Below, one piece after another: positions 44,823 through 56,794 of a stretch of 64,000 nt of DNA. Both the position numbers and the translations under genes were made by a program. Source of the stretch: Tubulanus polymorphus (Eukaryota > Nemertea > Palaeonemertea > Tubulaniformes > Tubulanidae); the NCBI RefSeq assembly GCF_964204645.1, contig NC_134033.1:15130155-15194154 (forward strand). The letters are read 5' to 3'. Under the pieces are notes generated by a model. That model was given only the letters and a program-made list of their open reading frames with translations. It searched no databases and was not told the origin of the DNA. Every line of letters starts with the position of its first letter. Positions within the stretch are counted from its first letter, which is position 1.

Positions 44823-45007
44823 CCCTTTCAGTGCCCTGACTATTAAATACCCCATTGGCTGGAGATAATTTGAAAATCTTTGAATTTAGTGTGTGTACAC
44901 CGCAAAGCGATGTATCATTAGTTACTGATATTGCACTGTTTTAATAGAGATAAAATCTAAATACTAATAACAATACACCGCACTGCGGTGTAGATGCACT
45001 GAAAGAG
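44823..45007. mobile_element. TTAA-flanked MITE (piggyBac-like), copy 3, internally deleted
   Basis: TTAA at 44819-44822, start CCCTTTCAGTGC, end GCACTGAAAGAG, then TTAA at 45008-45011. It is 185 bp against 283 bp for copy 1. Its right end continues into the 150-bp satellite. Confidence 0.85.
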
Positions 45008-45732
45008 TTAATTAAACCAATAACTGTGAAAACCTGAAGCAAACAATGCGTTTACTTGATCCACTGAGAATCAGTTAAACGTGAGAGCATCATTTCTAGA
45101 CATTTCTAAACAGTTATAATTAAACAATACACCGCACTGTGGTGTAGAGGCACCGAAAGAGTTAAACCAATAACTGTGAAAACCTGAAGCAAACAATATG
45201 TTTACTTGATCCACTGAGAATCAGTTAAACGTGAGAGCATCATTTCTAGACATTTCTAAACAGTTATAATTAAATAATACACCGCACTGCGGTGAAGAGG
45301 CACTGAATGAGTTAAACCAATAACTGTGAAAACCTGAAGCAAACAATATGTTTACTTGATCCACTGAGAATCAGTTAAATGTGAGAGCATCATTTCTAGA
45401 CATTTCTAAACAGTTATAATTAAACAATACACCGCACTGCGGTGTAGAGGCATTGAATGAGTTAATTAAACCAATAACTGTGAAAACCTGAAGCAAACAA
45501 TATGTTTACTTGATCCACTGAGAATCAGTTAAATGTGAGAGCATCATTTCTAGACATTTCTAAACAGTTATAATTAAACAATACACCGCACTGCGGTGTA
45601 GAGGCATTGAATGAGTTAATTAAACCAATAACTGTGAAAACCTGAAGCAAACAATGCGTTTACTTGATCCACTGAGAATCAGTTAAACGGGAGAGCATCA
45701 TTTCTAGACATTTCTAAACAGTTAGAATTAAT
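45008..45732. repeat. 150/154-bp satellite built on a MITE end, about 5 units
   Basis: Unit starts (AAACCAATAACTGTGAAAAC) lie at 45014, 45164, 45314, 45468 and 45622, the last incomplete. Each of the first four ends with the MITE right end (CAATACACCGCACTGCGGTG then TAGAGGCA(C/T)TGAA.GAGTTAA), including an ACACCGCA/TGCGGTGT hairpin. The other roughly 105 bp come from DNA beside the MITE. The array stops about 4 bp from the GPCR stop codon and so forms its 3' flank or 3' UTR. Confidence 0.9.
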
Positions 45733-45735
45733 AAA

Positions 45736-46970
45736 TCAACTGCGTTTGAAACAATAACCTATTTTATTCACGATCAAAGTCATCGCCGTTCGTCTAAATC
45801 GATCGTGCACCAAACAATAAATGAAAAAATTCGCCGACGAGTCCGAAATCGGGAACAACTCGGCGAAAAACCTCTGCGCGTTTTTCGTCGCTCCGTAGTG
45901 TCGTATTTTCGGTAAATCGACGAAAAGTCCGAGAAATTTTTGATAACTTTGAAACGAACTCGGAAATTCGAAAACCAGAAAAATAACCGAAACGGCGACT
46001 GTCAAACGAACGGCTTTCACCGAATCTACAAATTCGGAATTCGACATCAATTTTTTTCGATTTCGCGAAATTTGGCGAACTTTTCCGACGATGTAGATAT
46101 TTAAAACGATGAGAATCGTGAACGGTAAAACTTCTTTAATCGCCGGACTCAAATAGATGGAAGTCACGGATTTCCATCGGTCCCATACGTTAAACGTATG
46201 CAGTAGACCTCTAACGGGTCGACCGGTGCAGACGTCGTATCCGGTGACGTCCGTATAATGAGCGAGACCGTAAACATGCGGCAGATAAACGCACGACGTT
46301 ATCACCGACGTTACGATATTCGCGTATAAAATTCGTAGTTTCGTGATTTTGGTGCGCGCGTAAAACGGGAACGCGAGCGATAAGAATCTCTCTACGCTGA
46401 TTAAAACGGTCAGCCAGTTACGCGACACGTGCGTCGCGTAGCGTAGAAAATCGATCGACAAATATATATCCGGTCGTAAGTAGATGATCTCTTCCGGGTA
46501 GTCACGGTAACGCGGATATAGACGGACCTTCTGCCGGAAGACGAAGTCGCCCTCGATGACCCAGCCGACCCAGTAACGCAGCGGTTCGCGTATACCGCGA
46601 CTTATCAAAAATGCGATATCTGTGTACGCTAGATATATGAGCAGTTGAATAGACACGGAAATTAACGGTTGATTTCGTAAAATAATTATGTTGAAAATGT
46701 TCAACACGATTCCGATTAAAGTTATGGAGGTTCCGCCGGCGAGTTTAACGACAGCCATGAACAGTCCATCGGTGCTGTACGAACAGTCGACCGGTATCTG
46801 CGACGTCAGAGTGGAATTGACTGAATCCGTCTGCTTCGAGAAATCCGTCTGTAGCTGCGTGGAATCGGTCTGCTGTAGGGATTCCGTTGTGATATTCGTC
46901 TGGCGTGTAAATTCTGTCCGCTCTGTGATACCTCTTTCACGAACAAGCTCATAATTGCCATCAATCTTAT
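45736..46970 (-). CDS. rhodopsin-class (peptide-type) G-protein-coupled receptor
   Basis: A minus-strand frame with seven hydrophobic segments. From the internal Met (46758) it is 340 residues. TM3 ends ISVERFLSLAFPF, so the DRY motif is ERF here. TM5 is EVLPFTILIVLNIYIVGKVR, TM6 is AVRLTVAVSVIFLVFEFPSS, and TM7 carries SSANFFIYCLVHDRFR in place of NPxxY. This pattern fits lophotrochozoan FMRFamide-type or related orphan peptide receptors. The ligand cannot be named. The frame is open upstream to 46970, where a TTCTAG acceptor-like site follows an (AT)n run. That part is a Gln/Thr-rich extracellular tail with N-glycosylation sites (NIT, NST). The true start is therefore probably in another exon. 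The coding part is GC-richer than its surroundings and intronless from TM1 to the stop. Confidence 0.85.
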
Positions 46971-46985
46971 CTAGAATTTCATATC

Positions 46986-46986
46986 G

Positions 46987-47067
<81 letters not shown>
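46986..47067. repeat. (AT)n microsatellite
   Basis: About 40 AT dinucleotides immediately upstream (on the gene strand) of the GPCR exon's putative acceptor. Confidence 0.95.
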
Positions 47068-47068
<1 letters not shown>

Positions 47069-47655
47069 CATCGTTTAAACCAGTATTTAATTGGCTTCGA
47101 TCGAATGTTAATATCTAAGTATCAGTTTCGCGCGAAAATCGACGGTCCAAAAAGTTGTGTTTAATGAGAAAAGTGTAAATTGAACCTTGCATCCCAAATT
47201 TGGCTCGTGCCAAATCGTCTCCGTGTGATCGCGGCTCGTCTTTCTCTATATATTGTCACAAAACGGACATAGTGTTTCACTGTTATTGCTGTGAGGGGTC
47301 CGCTGTTTGTAGTTCATTTTCAATAAACATGTCCTGAGTTCATGTATGAATGATCAGGTTCTGAAAGTCTGCTGATTAAAGGTCTCATGTCCGGTGTTTG
47401 TAGTTTATTCTCAATAAAAAATGTCTCCAATCAAGCCCTGATATATCAATGACTACACGTCCTCTCAAAAAAGTCCATCAAAATTTATCAAAAATAAAAT
47501 AAGAGTTACGAAATATATTTATTTACAAAATTAATGCCAAAATTCACTGTAATTGTTATTTTGAAACATCAATATTGATGACATGTTGCGCATCGACTCA
47601 TACAGAACCCCTCATATAACGCATAATAGGTATCTGTAACGGTTTATACAGCATC
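47068..47655. other. unannotated, with repeat end at 47190-47238
   Basis: CCAAATTTGGCTCGTGCCAA then CGTCTCCGTGTGATCGCGGC is the inverted copy of the block at 21271-21330. TGTTTGTAGTT(C/T)ATT(T/C)TCAATAAA occurs twice near 47307 and 47397. No gene. Confidence 0.5.
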
Positions 47656-47660
47656 AACAT

Positions 47661-47924
47661 AGGCGTCCCCAAGGGAGGGGGTTGTGGGGTGGGGGGGGGG
47701 GTTAGCTAACTTCTCAAGTTACTATGTAATCAAAGTTCAAGATTTTTCTTGCCAATTTGACTAGTCTTTTAACTCTAAATGATTCATTTAGAGCCTGGAA
47801 AACGTCTCTGGCCTCCAATTTTCAAAAAGTTTTTTGGGGGGAGGCCCACCAAACATCAGACATTGTGCTTGGATGCTGGATTGATGCTTATTCGAACCCC
47901 CTGTAAAAATTCCTGGGGACGCCT
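47661..47924. mobile_element. MITE with AGGCGTCCCC ends
   Basis: The left end AGGCGTCCCCAAGG and right end TCCTGGGGACGCCT are inverted copies. 264 bp, no transposase. The ends resemble hAT-type miniature elements. Confidence 0.72.
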
Positions 47925-48800
47925 TTGATCAAAAATATTTTCGTCTTTTTGAACGTTGCCGCCAAATTTCCGTGCAATAGGCTGCTATACAGCACTGCCC
48001 TCTGGATTCGGTACGGTAAACTATATAAACGTAATAACGTCCGTGTATGAGTACTATTAAGAGCAGCGTGACACCACTGCACACACACACACAAACACAC
48101 ACTACAAACACTGTGTCACTATCTATAGCAAAGGATTATAAATAAATATGACAGTGACGTTTTTATTATAAGGTAAGCACCGATAAGCGACACTCTTAGC
48201 CTAACGATTTCCAATTTCAGTTTTATCAAATCTCTTTGAAGTATAGATTGTATATATAAATGTATAAATATATGAATATATATATTTCTATGATGAAAGT
48301 ATTCGTCATTATTCTGTCAAAAGTTTTTTCTGGCAATTATCAGTCCCTTGTTCCATTTAGCGTTGTAAGATGAATTTGATTAGGGTCCTAAATAGTTAAT
48401 CTTTCACATGATTTATCTTGAGAAAACATGATTTTTTTCAAATTCAAACGTAAATTTTTTTCGATATAGATAAGTTTGTGTCGGAGAATTCTATTCTATC
48501 ATCTATATGAAATACAGTTAAAGTCTGCCAGTTAAATAATGCCATAGCTTACTTAAGACCGACATCGTTCAGAGAAATTTTGTTCGATCTAAACTCAATT
48601 TCGATGTAACTACCATCCTTTATAACACCGTCAATTTCATCGTAACGCTGTATTTTTCTATCAGTCCCAACGGTGGCGCGAACGACATTCACCGTACATC
48701 AAGGTCGACGTTTTCGAACTTTGTTTTCACTTCACTCGATAATTGACGACGATCTCGGTGTAATTGCTACGACTTGTGCTGTTAGTAAATTGAATCGCAA
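47925..48800. other. unannotated DNA
   Basis: A short CA-repeat lies at 48078-48105. No exon supported. Confidence 0.4.
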
Positions 48801-48803
48801 ATA

Positions 48804-48948
48804 CGGGAATCGGGGACATAAAAATCGTGACACGCAGTTAAAACGCCGACTTATCCGGCGACGACTTAACCGAGTTTGAACGTATTTTGATAAATACGTT
48901 CGATATTAAATGACCTTCATTAAACACGTACTTGCCGATGATATACAT

Positions 48949-49018
<70 letters not shown>

Positions 49019-49096
49019 CATGTATAGCATCAGTAAAGTCATCGCCAGATAAGTCGGCGTATTAACTGAGTGTCGTGGTTTTTTGTCCCCGATATA
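48804..49096. mobile_element. foldback element with an (AT)n loop
   Basis: The left arm 48812-48867 (CGGGGACATAAAAATCGTGA, then ACGCCGACTTATC) is mirrored at 49036-49090. Inner arms GATGATATACATGGATAT (about 48937) and ATATTCCATGTATAGCATC (49012) lie either side of an (AT)n run at 48951-49014. The dinucleotide run therefore occupies the hairpin loop. The plus-strand frame at 48673 is unlikely to be a gene. Confidence 0.75.
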
Positions 49097-49535
49097 TATA
49101 TATATATATATATCCATATATAGGCCGAATAACCGGTATTTGTAATAACTACATATACGACATTCGTTCATTCATTCTATAGTTGCACATTTCCGGATTT
49201 TTTATTTTTTATTCGCGGCGGAACATAAATACGTAACGACTCAGTTAGTCGTGTTTGATGCCTGCGTCTGCGATTTATCCGCGTTGAATTATTAATATCT
49301 TTTTTGATGAATCGAGTTTGTGGTTTTGTTTTTACGGTTCGGTCAGCTGTCAAACCCGAACCGTTTGAGTTTCCGTTTCGTTCGAAGGCAGGTGACGCGA
49401 TCTGCTGCTTATGATATTCGATGCTTTATCGCTGTTCTTTCATATTTTTATCGTCGCGGGCAACATGTGTTCGGAGAACCTCGGTCGAGATGTTTTTTTT
49501 AAACTGAAAACGTTGGAAAAACGCCTGACATTAAA
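49097..49535. other. unannotated DNA
   Basis: A short AT run lies at 49091-49113. Frames starting at 49320 and 49411 are not supported by splice sites or domains. Confidence 0.4.
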
Positions 49536-49539
49536 GACA

Positions 49540-50000
49540 TTTACTTTTAAAAACCGATCGGTCGCATTTCACACGTGTTCAGAATTTCACCCGAGACATT
49601 TATCAGCCTACTTTAAAAAACAATTGATCGCCCACACTTCACATGTGTTCAGTTCTTCACCTGAGACATTTTTCAAAAATGTTTCTGGTGATTAAAAATT
49701 TCAATTGAAAACCAAATACAAACACCAAACGTACGTCATTTCATCACAGCACATTCAAAAACCGATCATCCACACTTCACATGTGTTCAGTGCTTCACGT
49801 GAGACATTTTTAATTGAAAATGAACTACAAACAACAGATATTAGACATTTTATCAGATCACCTTTAAAAAACTGATCGTCCACACTTCACATGTGTTCCG
49901 AACTTCACCTGAGACATTTTTAATTGAAAATGAACTACAAACAACAGACATTAGACATTTTATCAGATCACCTTTAAAAAACTAATCGTCCACACTTAAC
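49540..50000. repeat. 110-bp tandem repeat, about 4 units
   Basis: The unit has CCTTTAAAAAACTGATCGTC, CACACTTCACATGTGTTCAG and TTCACCTGAGACATTTTTAA. Anchors at 49861 and 49971 are 110 bp apart. Each unit holds an ACATGTG E-box-like word. Confidence 0.88.
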
Positions 50001-50329
50001 CCTATTTAAGTGAATTATCTAAAGGGCTATAGCTAGCATCATGATTGAACCTGTCGATGTTTACTCTGTTCATAATATCTCTGCATATAATACACCATAA
50101 AACATGTTACATATATAAACCGTTGTACTAGCAGATATTTCAATAAATCATACATTATTCCGCGGTTATTATCATTGGCTGAAGATACTTTCTATAGGAT
50201 CTAATGCCATAATGTCTGCTGCGTGTATCGTAGATTGGGGGGACGTAAGATACCTGAATGTAGGTAAAATCCCCCCCCCCCCGGTAAAATCCCACAAGGT
50301 AAAAAATCTACCCAGGTAAAATCCCACAA
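50001..50329. other. unannotated, with AGGTAAAATCCC words
   Basis: Several (A/C)CCAGGTAAAATCCCACAAGG-like copies lie from 50262 to 50330 and continue past the next element near 50493-50520. The element may have inserted into a short tandem repeat. Confidence 0.5.
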
Positions 50330-50490
50330 GGGGTCATTCATTTATTACGTACGCATTAGGGGAGGGGAGAGGGGTCAGTGCAATTGCGTACTGTAATGCT
50401 TAATGTATATGAAATAATGGCCAATTTTGCGTACAGAGGGGGGGTTGAAAAATTCAAATTTTATGCGTACGTAATAAATGAATGATCCCC
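50330..50490. mobile_element. MITE with GGGTCATTCATTTATTACGT ends, copy 1
   Basis: The left arm GGGTCATTCATTTATTACGT continuing ACGCA is mirrored by TGCGTACGTAATAAATGAAT continuing GATCCCC. About 160 bp. A second worn copy is at 53022-53162. The GGGATCATTCATTTATTACGT type is widespread in invertebrate genomes. Confidence 0.88.
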
Positions 50491-51145
50491 AAGGTAAAAA
50501 ATCTACCCAGATAAAAATCCTCCTGGTCTTTATAGAACACTCCTAGTGGTCACTACCCGGTAATAGAAAAATACAGTTTAAAAGTGATGCTAAAATATTT
50601 ATGTTCTTGTATTCCTGAATATACTTGTAAAAAGTTTTACCTATTTTGATGGAAAAGTGAATACGGAGGGATTTTTACCTGTTACCAAAAAACCCATGTG
50701 ATTGCTACGACAAATTCAAAAATGTTTGTTTTCGTTATTTTGACCCCCATATCTATTTCATACTTTTTATCAACCCCTAGACGCTTCGCAAATATTCCAT
50801 ACCAGACATTGATCCATGTTGTGAAAGTCATTTGCATGTCTATGAAATTTCATCGTAATTCTAGAAGTTCGAATCATCGGTGAAACCTGTCTGTAAAACT
50901 TACACGTTTTGAAATGTGATCTTCATCGCAGACTGCGCCCGATAAAAATGTACTTTGTTTGAAATTTCTATAACTGCGCATTTAGAAAAAATGCACTTTA
51001 TTTACAATTTTGATATCGGACTAAAATCGTCTTCTGTGGTGCAGGTTTAGTTCAGTAGAATGTAGTATTAAGTGGGGTATTGTGTCTTAGTTCCAGGGTA
51101 CTTACAGATCAGTGATGATCAGGGAATTCCGGATCTATTTTTCCT
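50491..51145. other. unannotated DNA
   Basis: No gene recognised. Confidence 0.4.
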
Positions 51146-51149
51146 GTAG

Positions 51150-51490
51150 TGAAAATAAGGAAATTCAGTCTTTTTTCTTGATAATCGTCTCTTTCTTGCT
51201 GGTGACGAGTGGCACAAGGAACCTCCTGATATGAAACAGCCCCCACTGAGGATATCTTTTGATTGAATTTTTTGTGTCTTGTTCTTGTTGGTGACGAGTG
51301 GCACAAGCAACCTCTTCATAAGAAACATTGAGGAGATCTTATAAAATTTAATCAGGGAGTTTGCATTGTTGGTGTCTTGATGTTCTTGCTGGTGACGAGT
51401 GGCACAAGGTTACTCTTGGTAAGAAACAGCCCCCACTGAGAATATCTTATAATTCAATCAGGGAATATTTGGTCAATGGTCGGGGAAATA
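51150..51490. repeat. about 110-bp tandem repeat, 3 units
   Basis: Each unit has TCTTGCTGGTGACGAGTGGC then ACAAGGAACCTC, followed by GAAACAGCCCCCACTGAG and ATATCTT. Inverted relatives lie at 16880-17090. Confidence 0.85.
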
Positions 51491-52012
51491 TCAGGGAATT
51501 TTGGATTCCCTGATCTGTAACAACTTTGTAGTTCAATTTCTACAGTCGAGCAATTTATTCTTAGGAGGAATGCGAAAGTACTTAATGCACATCGTCCTAT
51601 ACCTTACAAAGTACCCTGGAACTAGCTACAAAGTGAAATTGATGGTTTTAAACTTACGCACAATTCGAAATAACATATACAAGATGCTTTCGCTGTGTCT
51701 ACGGAACTTTTACATGTAATAAGGTTCTTAAGTTACTCGTCTCAGATATTGTTTTGTCTGATTATTTATATTAGACGCCTCCGGGGAAATATATGTAACT
51801 ATATTTGATGTGAAACAACAGTAAAATTTATGACTATAGATAAGATATAGATCAGTATACAGTGAAAAGCGGCACATTAATGAAAAACTAGGGAGAAACT
51901 TCAGACATAAATTCAGATTGGCCTTTGATTTAGCACATAGTAACATTTTAAGGGTTATTTGATCCCTATAACTCTGCCCATGAGACTGCTATGCCCATGG
52001 ATACCTAGTTTA
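51491..52012. other. unannotated DNA
   Basis: Nothing supported. Confidence 0.4.
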
Positions 52013-52480
<468 letters not shown>

Positions 52481-53021
52481 CTGCTCTCTGACCTCATTTC
52501 TGATGATAAACATCCTCCCCGTAGAAGAAGAATTTGTGTTGTAGAATTCTTTAATGTTTTTAGAAAAAATAAATACATTCATTTATTATTTATATATGAA
52601 TAAAGTGCACGTGTAATGTTTATATGAGTAGGAGGCAAATAAATCATCGCGTTCTTTAGTAGAAATTCCTCGGTTCTCGGCAGAATTTATTACTTTTATT
52701 ATCATCATTCATGATATTGTTTTTTGCGGGAGACAAAAATCTACATAAATAAGTAATGTATATTTTACTGTTTATTTTTGTGTTGCATAAATAATTAATA
52801 CACGCCTGTGTCTTGTTTTAGATTATATATTTCTATTTCGAGCTGAGTTTCTAAGCCTTGAACTTCCAGTAGGCCTTGAACAGTGACATCTGTTGTACAC
52901 TCTCCTTTTGCAGCGGTCTATCTCCAGAGCATTAACCGCATTTCAGATATAATGTTCTTACAATTTCAAGGCTTAGATTTAAGACCAGCCCATGACCATC
53001 ATATATAATCCAAAAACTACA
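52481..53021. other. unannotated DNA
   Basis: Some TTTAAGACCAGCC-type words of the 'AGACCAGTCTAAG' family at 52970-52990. No gene. Confidence 0.4.
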
Positions 53022-53162
53022 GGGTCATTCATTTATTACATAAACATTAGGAGAGGAATAAGTGAAATTGTGTATTGTAATGCTTAATGTATTTGGAAAA
53101 ATGGTAGATTTTGCGTACAGGGGCTTTTGAAAAAATTCAATTTTTTGCGTGCGTTATGATCC
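53022..53162. mobile_element. MITE with GGGTCATTCATTTATTAC ends, copy 2
   Basis: Shares the left arm and internal GTAATGCTTAATGTAT and TTTTGCGTACAG with copy 1. The right arm has lost about 9 bp (GCGTGCGTTATGATCC). Confidence 0.8.
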
Positions 53163-53732
53163 TACAGTCAACTGGCCCGTTACCCAGCCAAAATCCTAAA
53201 TCAATGATGTAATCCATGTAACAACTTAAGACCAGTCATATGACCCATGGCTTACCCTTAGCCTTTTAGCTGCATAAACAGGCTGTTTCCGTAGGCAAGT
53301 GAGTGTCTAATACTATTTGAAGTAAGCCGCTAAACCACGGTTAGGCTAGCGGGATTGTCCTACGCCCAATATTCCTATAAACCAGCATCGGAGAAATATG
53401 ATTGAATTCATCGGTTGAAGGTTTAACTTTCACGTCTGCATATAGAACCAGTGTGAATTTGATTAAAGCGATGTTTGAGTTTATTTCGCCATTCATTCCA
53501 ATTTCAGTTATTCGTACGGTTTATTGAAATTCCCGATAAAACTGATTATTTGTCGTCAAACAGTACATTTCGAAGTATTTACCTCGCTCCGTCCTCGGAA
53601 CTGCGAATAACAAACAGTCCGACAGTTGGCTCGTCCGGGAAAATCCAATAATAAAACTGTTTCCTTGCGGTGTTTGTTTTGCTGCTACTGTCATAAAAAA
53701 TTGCTTCCTTAAATTGGATTTTCTGGTCCTGC
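53163..53732. other. unannotated DNA
   Basis: Nothing supported. Confidence 0.4.
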
Positions 53733-53832
53733 AAGGTTATGTACGTCCCGTGAGGTTATGTACGTCCCGTGAGGTTATGTACGTCCCGCGAGGTTATGTA
53801 CGTCCCGTTAGGTTATGTACGTCCCGTAAGCC
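53733..53832. repeat. 19-bp minisatellite, 5 units
   Basis: The unit is AGGTTATGTACGTCCCGTG. Confidence 0.93.
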
Positions 53833-55050
53833 ATTTTGATTCCACCGCCTACATCGGAATTCGCGGGAGGCAGGAAGTGAATTCCGGTGAGCTTTGAGCA
53901 ACAACTATATCTGCCATTCATCTGTATAGCTTAAGTCAACAGCTTGAAAATGATGGCAGATATCCTGCATGACCCTTTTTGCTGGAAGAGTGCCCTTTTC
54001 TGTTGGCGCTGTGGTTCGAAGTCAGCCCTGGGTCCGCCCTGTTAAGACAAGAAATTCACCTATCAAATCTACCTATCAAATAAATAAAAAGGACAATCCC
54101 GTGTTTCAAGATGAAAAAGAAAAAAAATTAAAAGGCAGATCTGAAAAGTGCGTGTGAAATGAATAAGACAGTGAAACTGATGAGACATTAGAAACTAGAC
54201 CTTCGTAACAGCTCGATAAAATAGAGCTGAACGTGTGCTGCAAGTGTGTAACCCGACTACCCGTTTTATTTCTCTGTTTATCGACAATTTTAATGCAAAT
54301 TTCCTGTTTTACGCTGACGCTGCACGAAACGAATACGAGTTCAATTTGTTTTCAGTTTTAAAAAGCCTTAAACATTTAAACGCTAACAAACACGCGTGTA
54401 GCCTAATGCTTCTGCTGAATTTTGATTTTGTCGAAGACTTCTATGTATATTTACGGAAATACAATGATTTCCAATGAACTCAGTACAGAAGCCTTGAGCA
54501 GAAAATGCAGTTATTTCGATTATGTTTAATGAATGTTTTAAGTTTCGCTGTGTAAATAAACCTCAGGGTATCACTGTTATATTCATAGAGTACGTCATTG
54601 ATTCTAGAGAGAACTGTATTAAAGCAAGGTTTTCATCATAATAGAGAGATATACCAAATAGGGATCATTCATAATATACACTGTATAAGCGTTTCAGCCC
54701 CAGGTCAAGCAGCCTGAATGGTGTCAAATTGATCCTTGCTTAGCAAGATAAAAACCCACTATATGCAGATAAAATGTTTTAAAATCAAGAATTTATTCAA
54801 TCAAAAATATTCTAAAAAACACGGCATTTTGATCTCACACGAGAGATCATCGCCAGGTGGGTAATAATGATAATGATAATGTTTCAGAATTGGCCTCTGG
54901 ATCCCGGCCCTGTGCGTGCTGGGTTCGTAAATGACACGCTTAATCGAATCGACAAAATAAAATCCGTGCTTCTCTCACATGGGCCCAAATATGGCCCGAC
55001 CGTAATTGTTTGACCATTGGGTGAAAGAAATTCTGAAAGTACATGAGACA
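53833..55050. other. unannotated DNA
   Basis: The 80-codon plus-strand frame at 54235 has no recognised domain or splice support. Confidence 0.4.
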
Positions 55051-55054
55051 GAGG

Positions 55055-55204
55055 AGGAAAGTTGAAGAGAGGAAATGGGAATGTAAAGGAGGGCGTGAAG
55101 GGAGAAAGTAAGGAAAGTGGGGAGGAAGGATAGGACGGAGAGAGAGACCTAAATCTGACAAGTGAATTAATCGCTGTATCAATGTATGCCGGACACGTTC
55201 GCCT
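55055..55204. repeat. segmental duplication copy A
   Basis: AGTTGAAGAGAGGAAA, GTAAAGGAGGGCGTGAAGGG and CCTAAATCTGACAAGTGAAT then TAATCGCTGTA..TGCCGGACACGT match 56643-56794 almost base for base. Confidence 0.88.
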
Positions 55205-55535
55205 AAGAGAATAATTGAAAGAATGAAGTATTTGACAATCATTAGCAAAATCTGTTTATATCTATGGTGCAGAGAAATACTGGTGCAATAGAGTTAGAAA
55301 GTAGAAGTTGTTGACCTGGGTTTTTTATTGTATTTAACCGTGTTTAACGTGTTGACTTTGTTATTTCTCCGAGTTGTTGAAATTCCCAATTTAACTCGAG
55401 ATCGATGAATATGAACTGAAGTATCTGTCAATTTGATTTGAATACAAGTTGTTCAAGCGATGATTGTTCGTCGAAGGATGTTACACAAAAATGTCAATCC
55501 TCCCCCTCACAGTTTTAGAAAATAAAATCTGTTCA
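55205..55535. other. unannotated DNA
   Basis: Nothing supported. Confidence 0.4.
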
Positions 55536-55536
55536 G

Positions 55537-55757
55537 CTTAAAATGTTGACGCACAGTGCTACTTGTGGCAAGTGAGGATCATCCACCAGGTGTAGCTAGT
55601 GTGCAGTCAGACATCCAACTACTGCGACAATAGAGGATTCCACTCGTGGCAAGTGAGGATCCACCAGGTGTCGATAGTGTTCAGTAGGACATCAACTACT
55701 ATGGCAATAAAGCTATATTCCGCTTATGGCAAGCGAGGACCCACCAGGGGGCGATAG
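55537..55757. repeat. about 85-bp tandem repeat, 3 units
   Basis: Units contain CTTGTGGCAAGTGAGGAT, CCACCAGGTGTCGATAGTGT and CAGTAGGACATCAACTACT. The core TGGCAAG(C/T)GAGGAT also occurs at 22.75 kb and 3.99 kb. Confidence 0.85.
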
Positions 55758-56320
55758 TAGTTACTTGATTTCTGCTCTACAATTCCGATTAGAACCAACT
55801 TTTTCTTAATCAAGTAAATCAAAACTATACCAAACACCGAGAGTAGAAAATTAATCTTATCTTTTGTGGATGATATTTGATTCAGAAAAAATGAACTTGA
55901 ATACGTTAAACCTATAGACACTCAGCGGCGCCATCTGGTGGTTGGGTTGTTCAATTCTCTGATATATAATCATCAATGATTTGTTTGTATTGAGGGAATA
56001 ATTTACTGTTGTGTGATTTGAATGAATGAAAGTCTTAAGGGAAATCAGTTTTAATATCAATACATTTATGTGAATCTCGTTGTATTTACTCTCTTCAGTT
56101 CTCTACACTGGAACCGATCCCCCCGGGATTCGAATTCTAACTGTAAATTTGAAAACTTAAATTAGGTTTTGCTCGTTGTCCTCTGAGAGAGACTAATATT
56201 TCAAACTTATTACTGCAAGTTTCAAATATAGAATTATTTTCGTCGGATAATTGATCGGGTTCAAAATATTTGCAGCTCGCTGCTAGAAAATTCGATGAGC
56301 GGCTGAAATGATGAATAAGT
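55758..56320. other. unannotated DNA
   Basis: Nothing supported. Confidence 0.4.
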
Positions 56321-56324
56321 TGCC

Positions 56325-56640
56325 GGATTAAAAAACGAGATGGGAGAGACAAGAGGTAGAGAGGGGTGACAGGGAGACAGGTCAGAGGAGTGAAATAGAG
56401 CCAAGAGAGGGGAGAGACAAGAGGTAGAGAGGGGTGACAGGGAGAGAGGACAGAGCAGAGAAACAGAGCAAAGAGATGGGAGAGACAAGAGGTAGAGAGG
56501 GGTGACAGAGAGGGCAGAGACAGGAGGTAGAGAGGAGAGACAGGAGAGAGGGCAGAGACAGGAGAGGGCTAAAGAGAGTGAAAGGGAAGAGGGAGAGATG
56601 GGAGTGAAAAAGTATAAAGGTGAAGGAGGGCGAGAAGAGG
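56325..56640. repeat. purine-rich minisatellite
   Basis: Units contain GGGAGAGACAAGAGGTAGAG then AGGGGTGACAG..AGA(G/C). About four copies, spacing 55-70 bp. It grades into general GA-rich DNA. Confidence 0.8.
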
Positions 56641-56642
56641 AA

Positions 56643-56794
56643 GAGAGAGGAGAGGGAGTTGAAGAGAGGAAAATGAAGGGATGTAAAGGAGGGCGTGAAG
56701 GGAGAAAGTAAGTTAAGTTGAGAGGATGTAAAGAGAGAGACCTAAATCTGACAAGTGAATTAATCGCTGTAATATATGCCGGACACGTCTGCCT
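56643..56794. repeat. segmental duplication copy B
   Basis: Direct repeat of 55055-55204, same orientation, about 1.6 kb away. Confidence 0.88.

Noticed and set aside
48673-48879. Arg-rich 68-codon frame as a basic protein
   Set aside because: It overlaps the arm of a foldback element and its basic residues come from that arm.
54235-54477. 80-codon frame as a transposase or small protein
   Set aside because: No catalytic motif, start context or homology could be seen.
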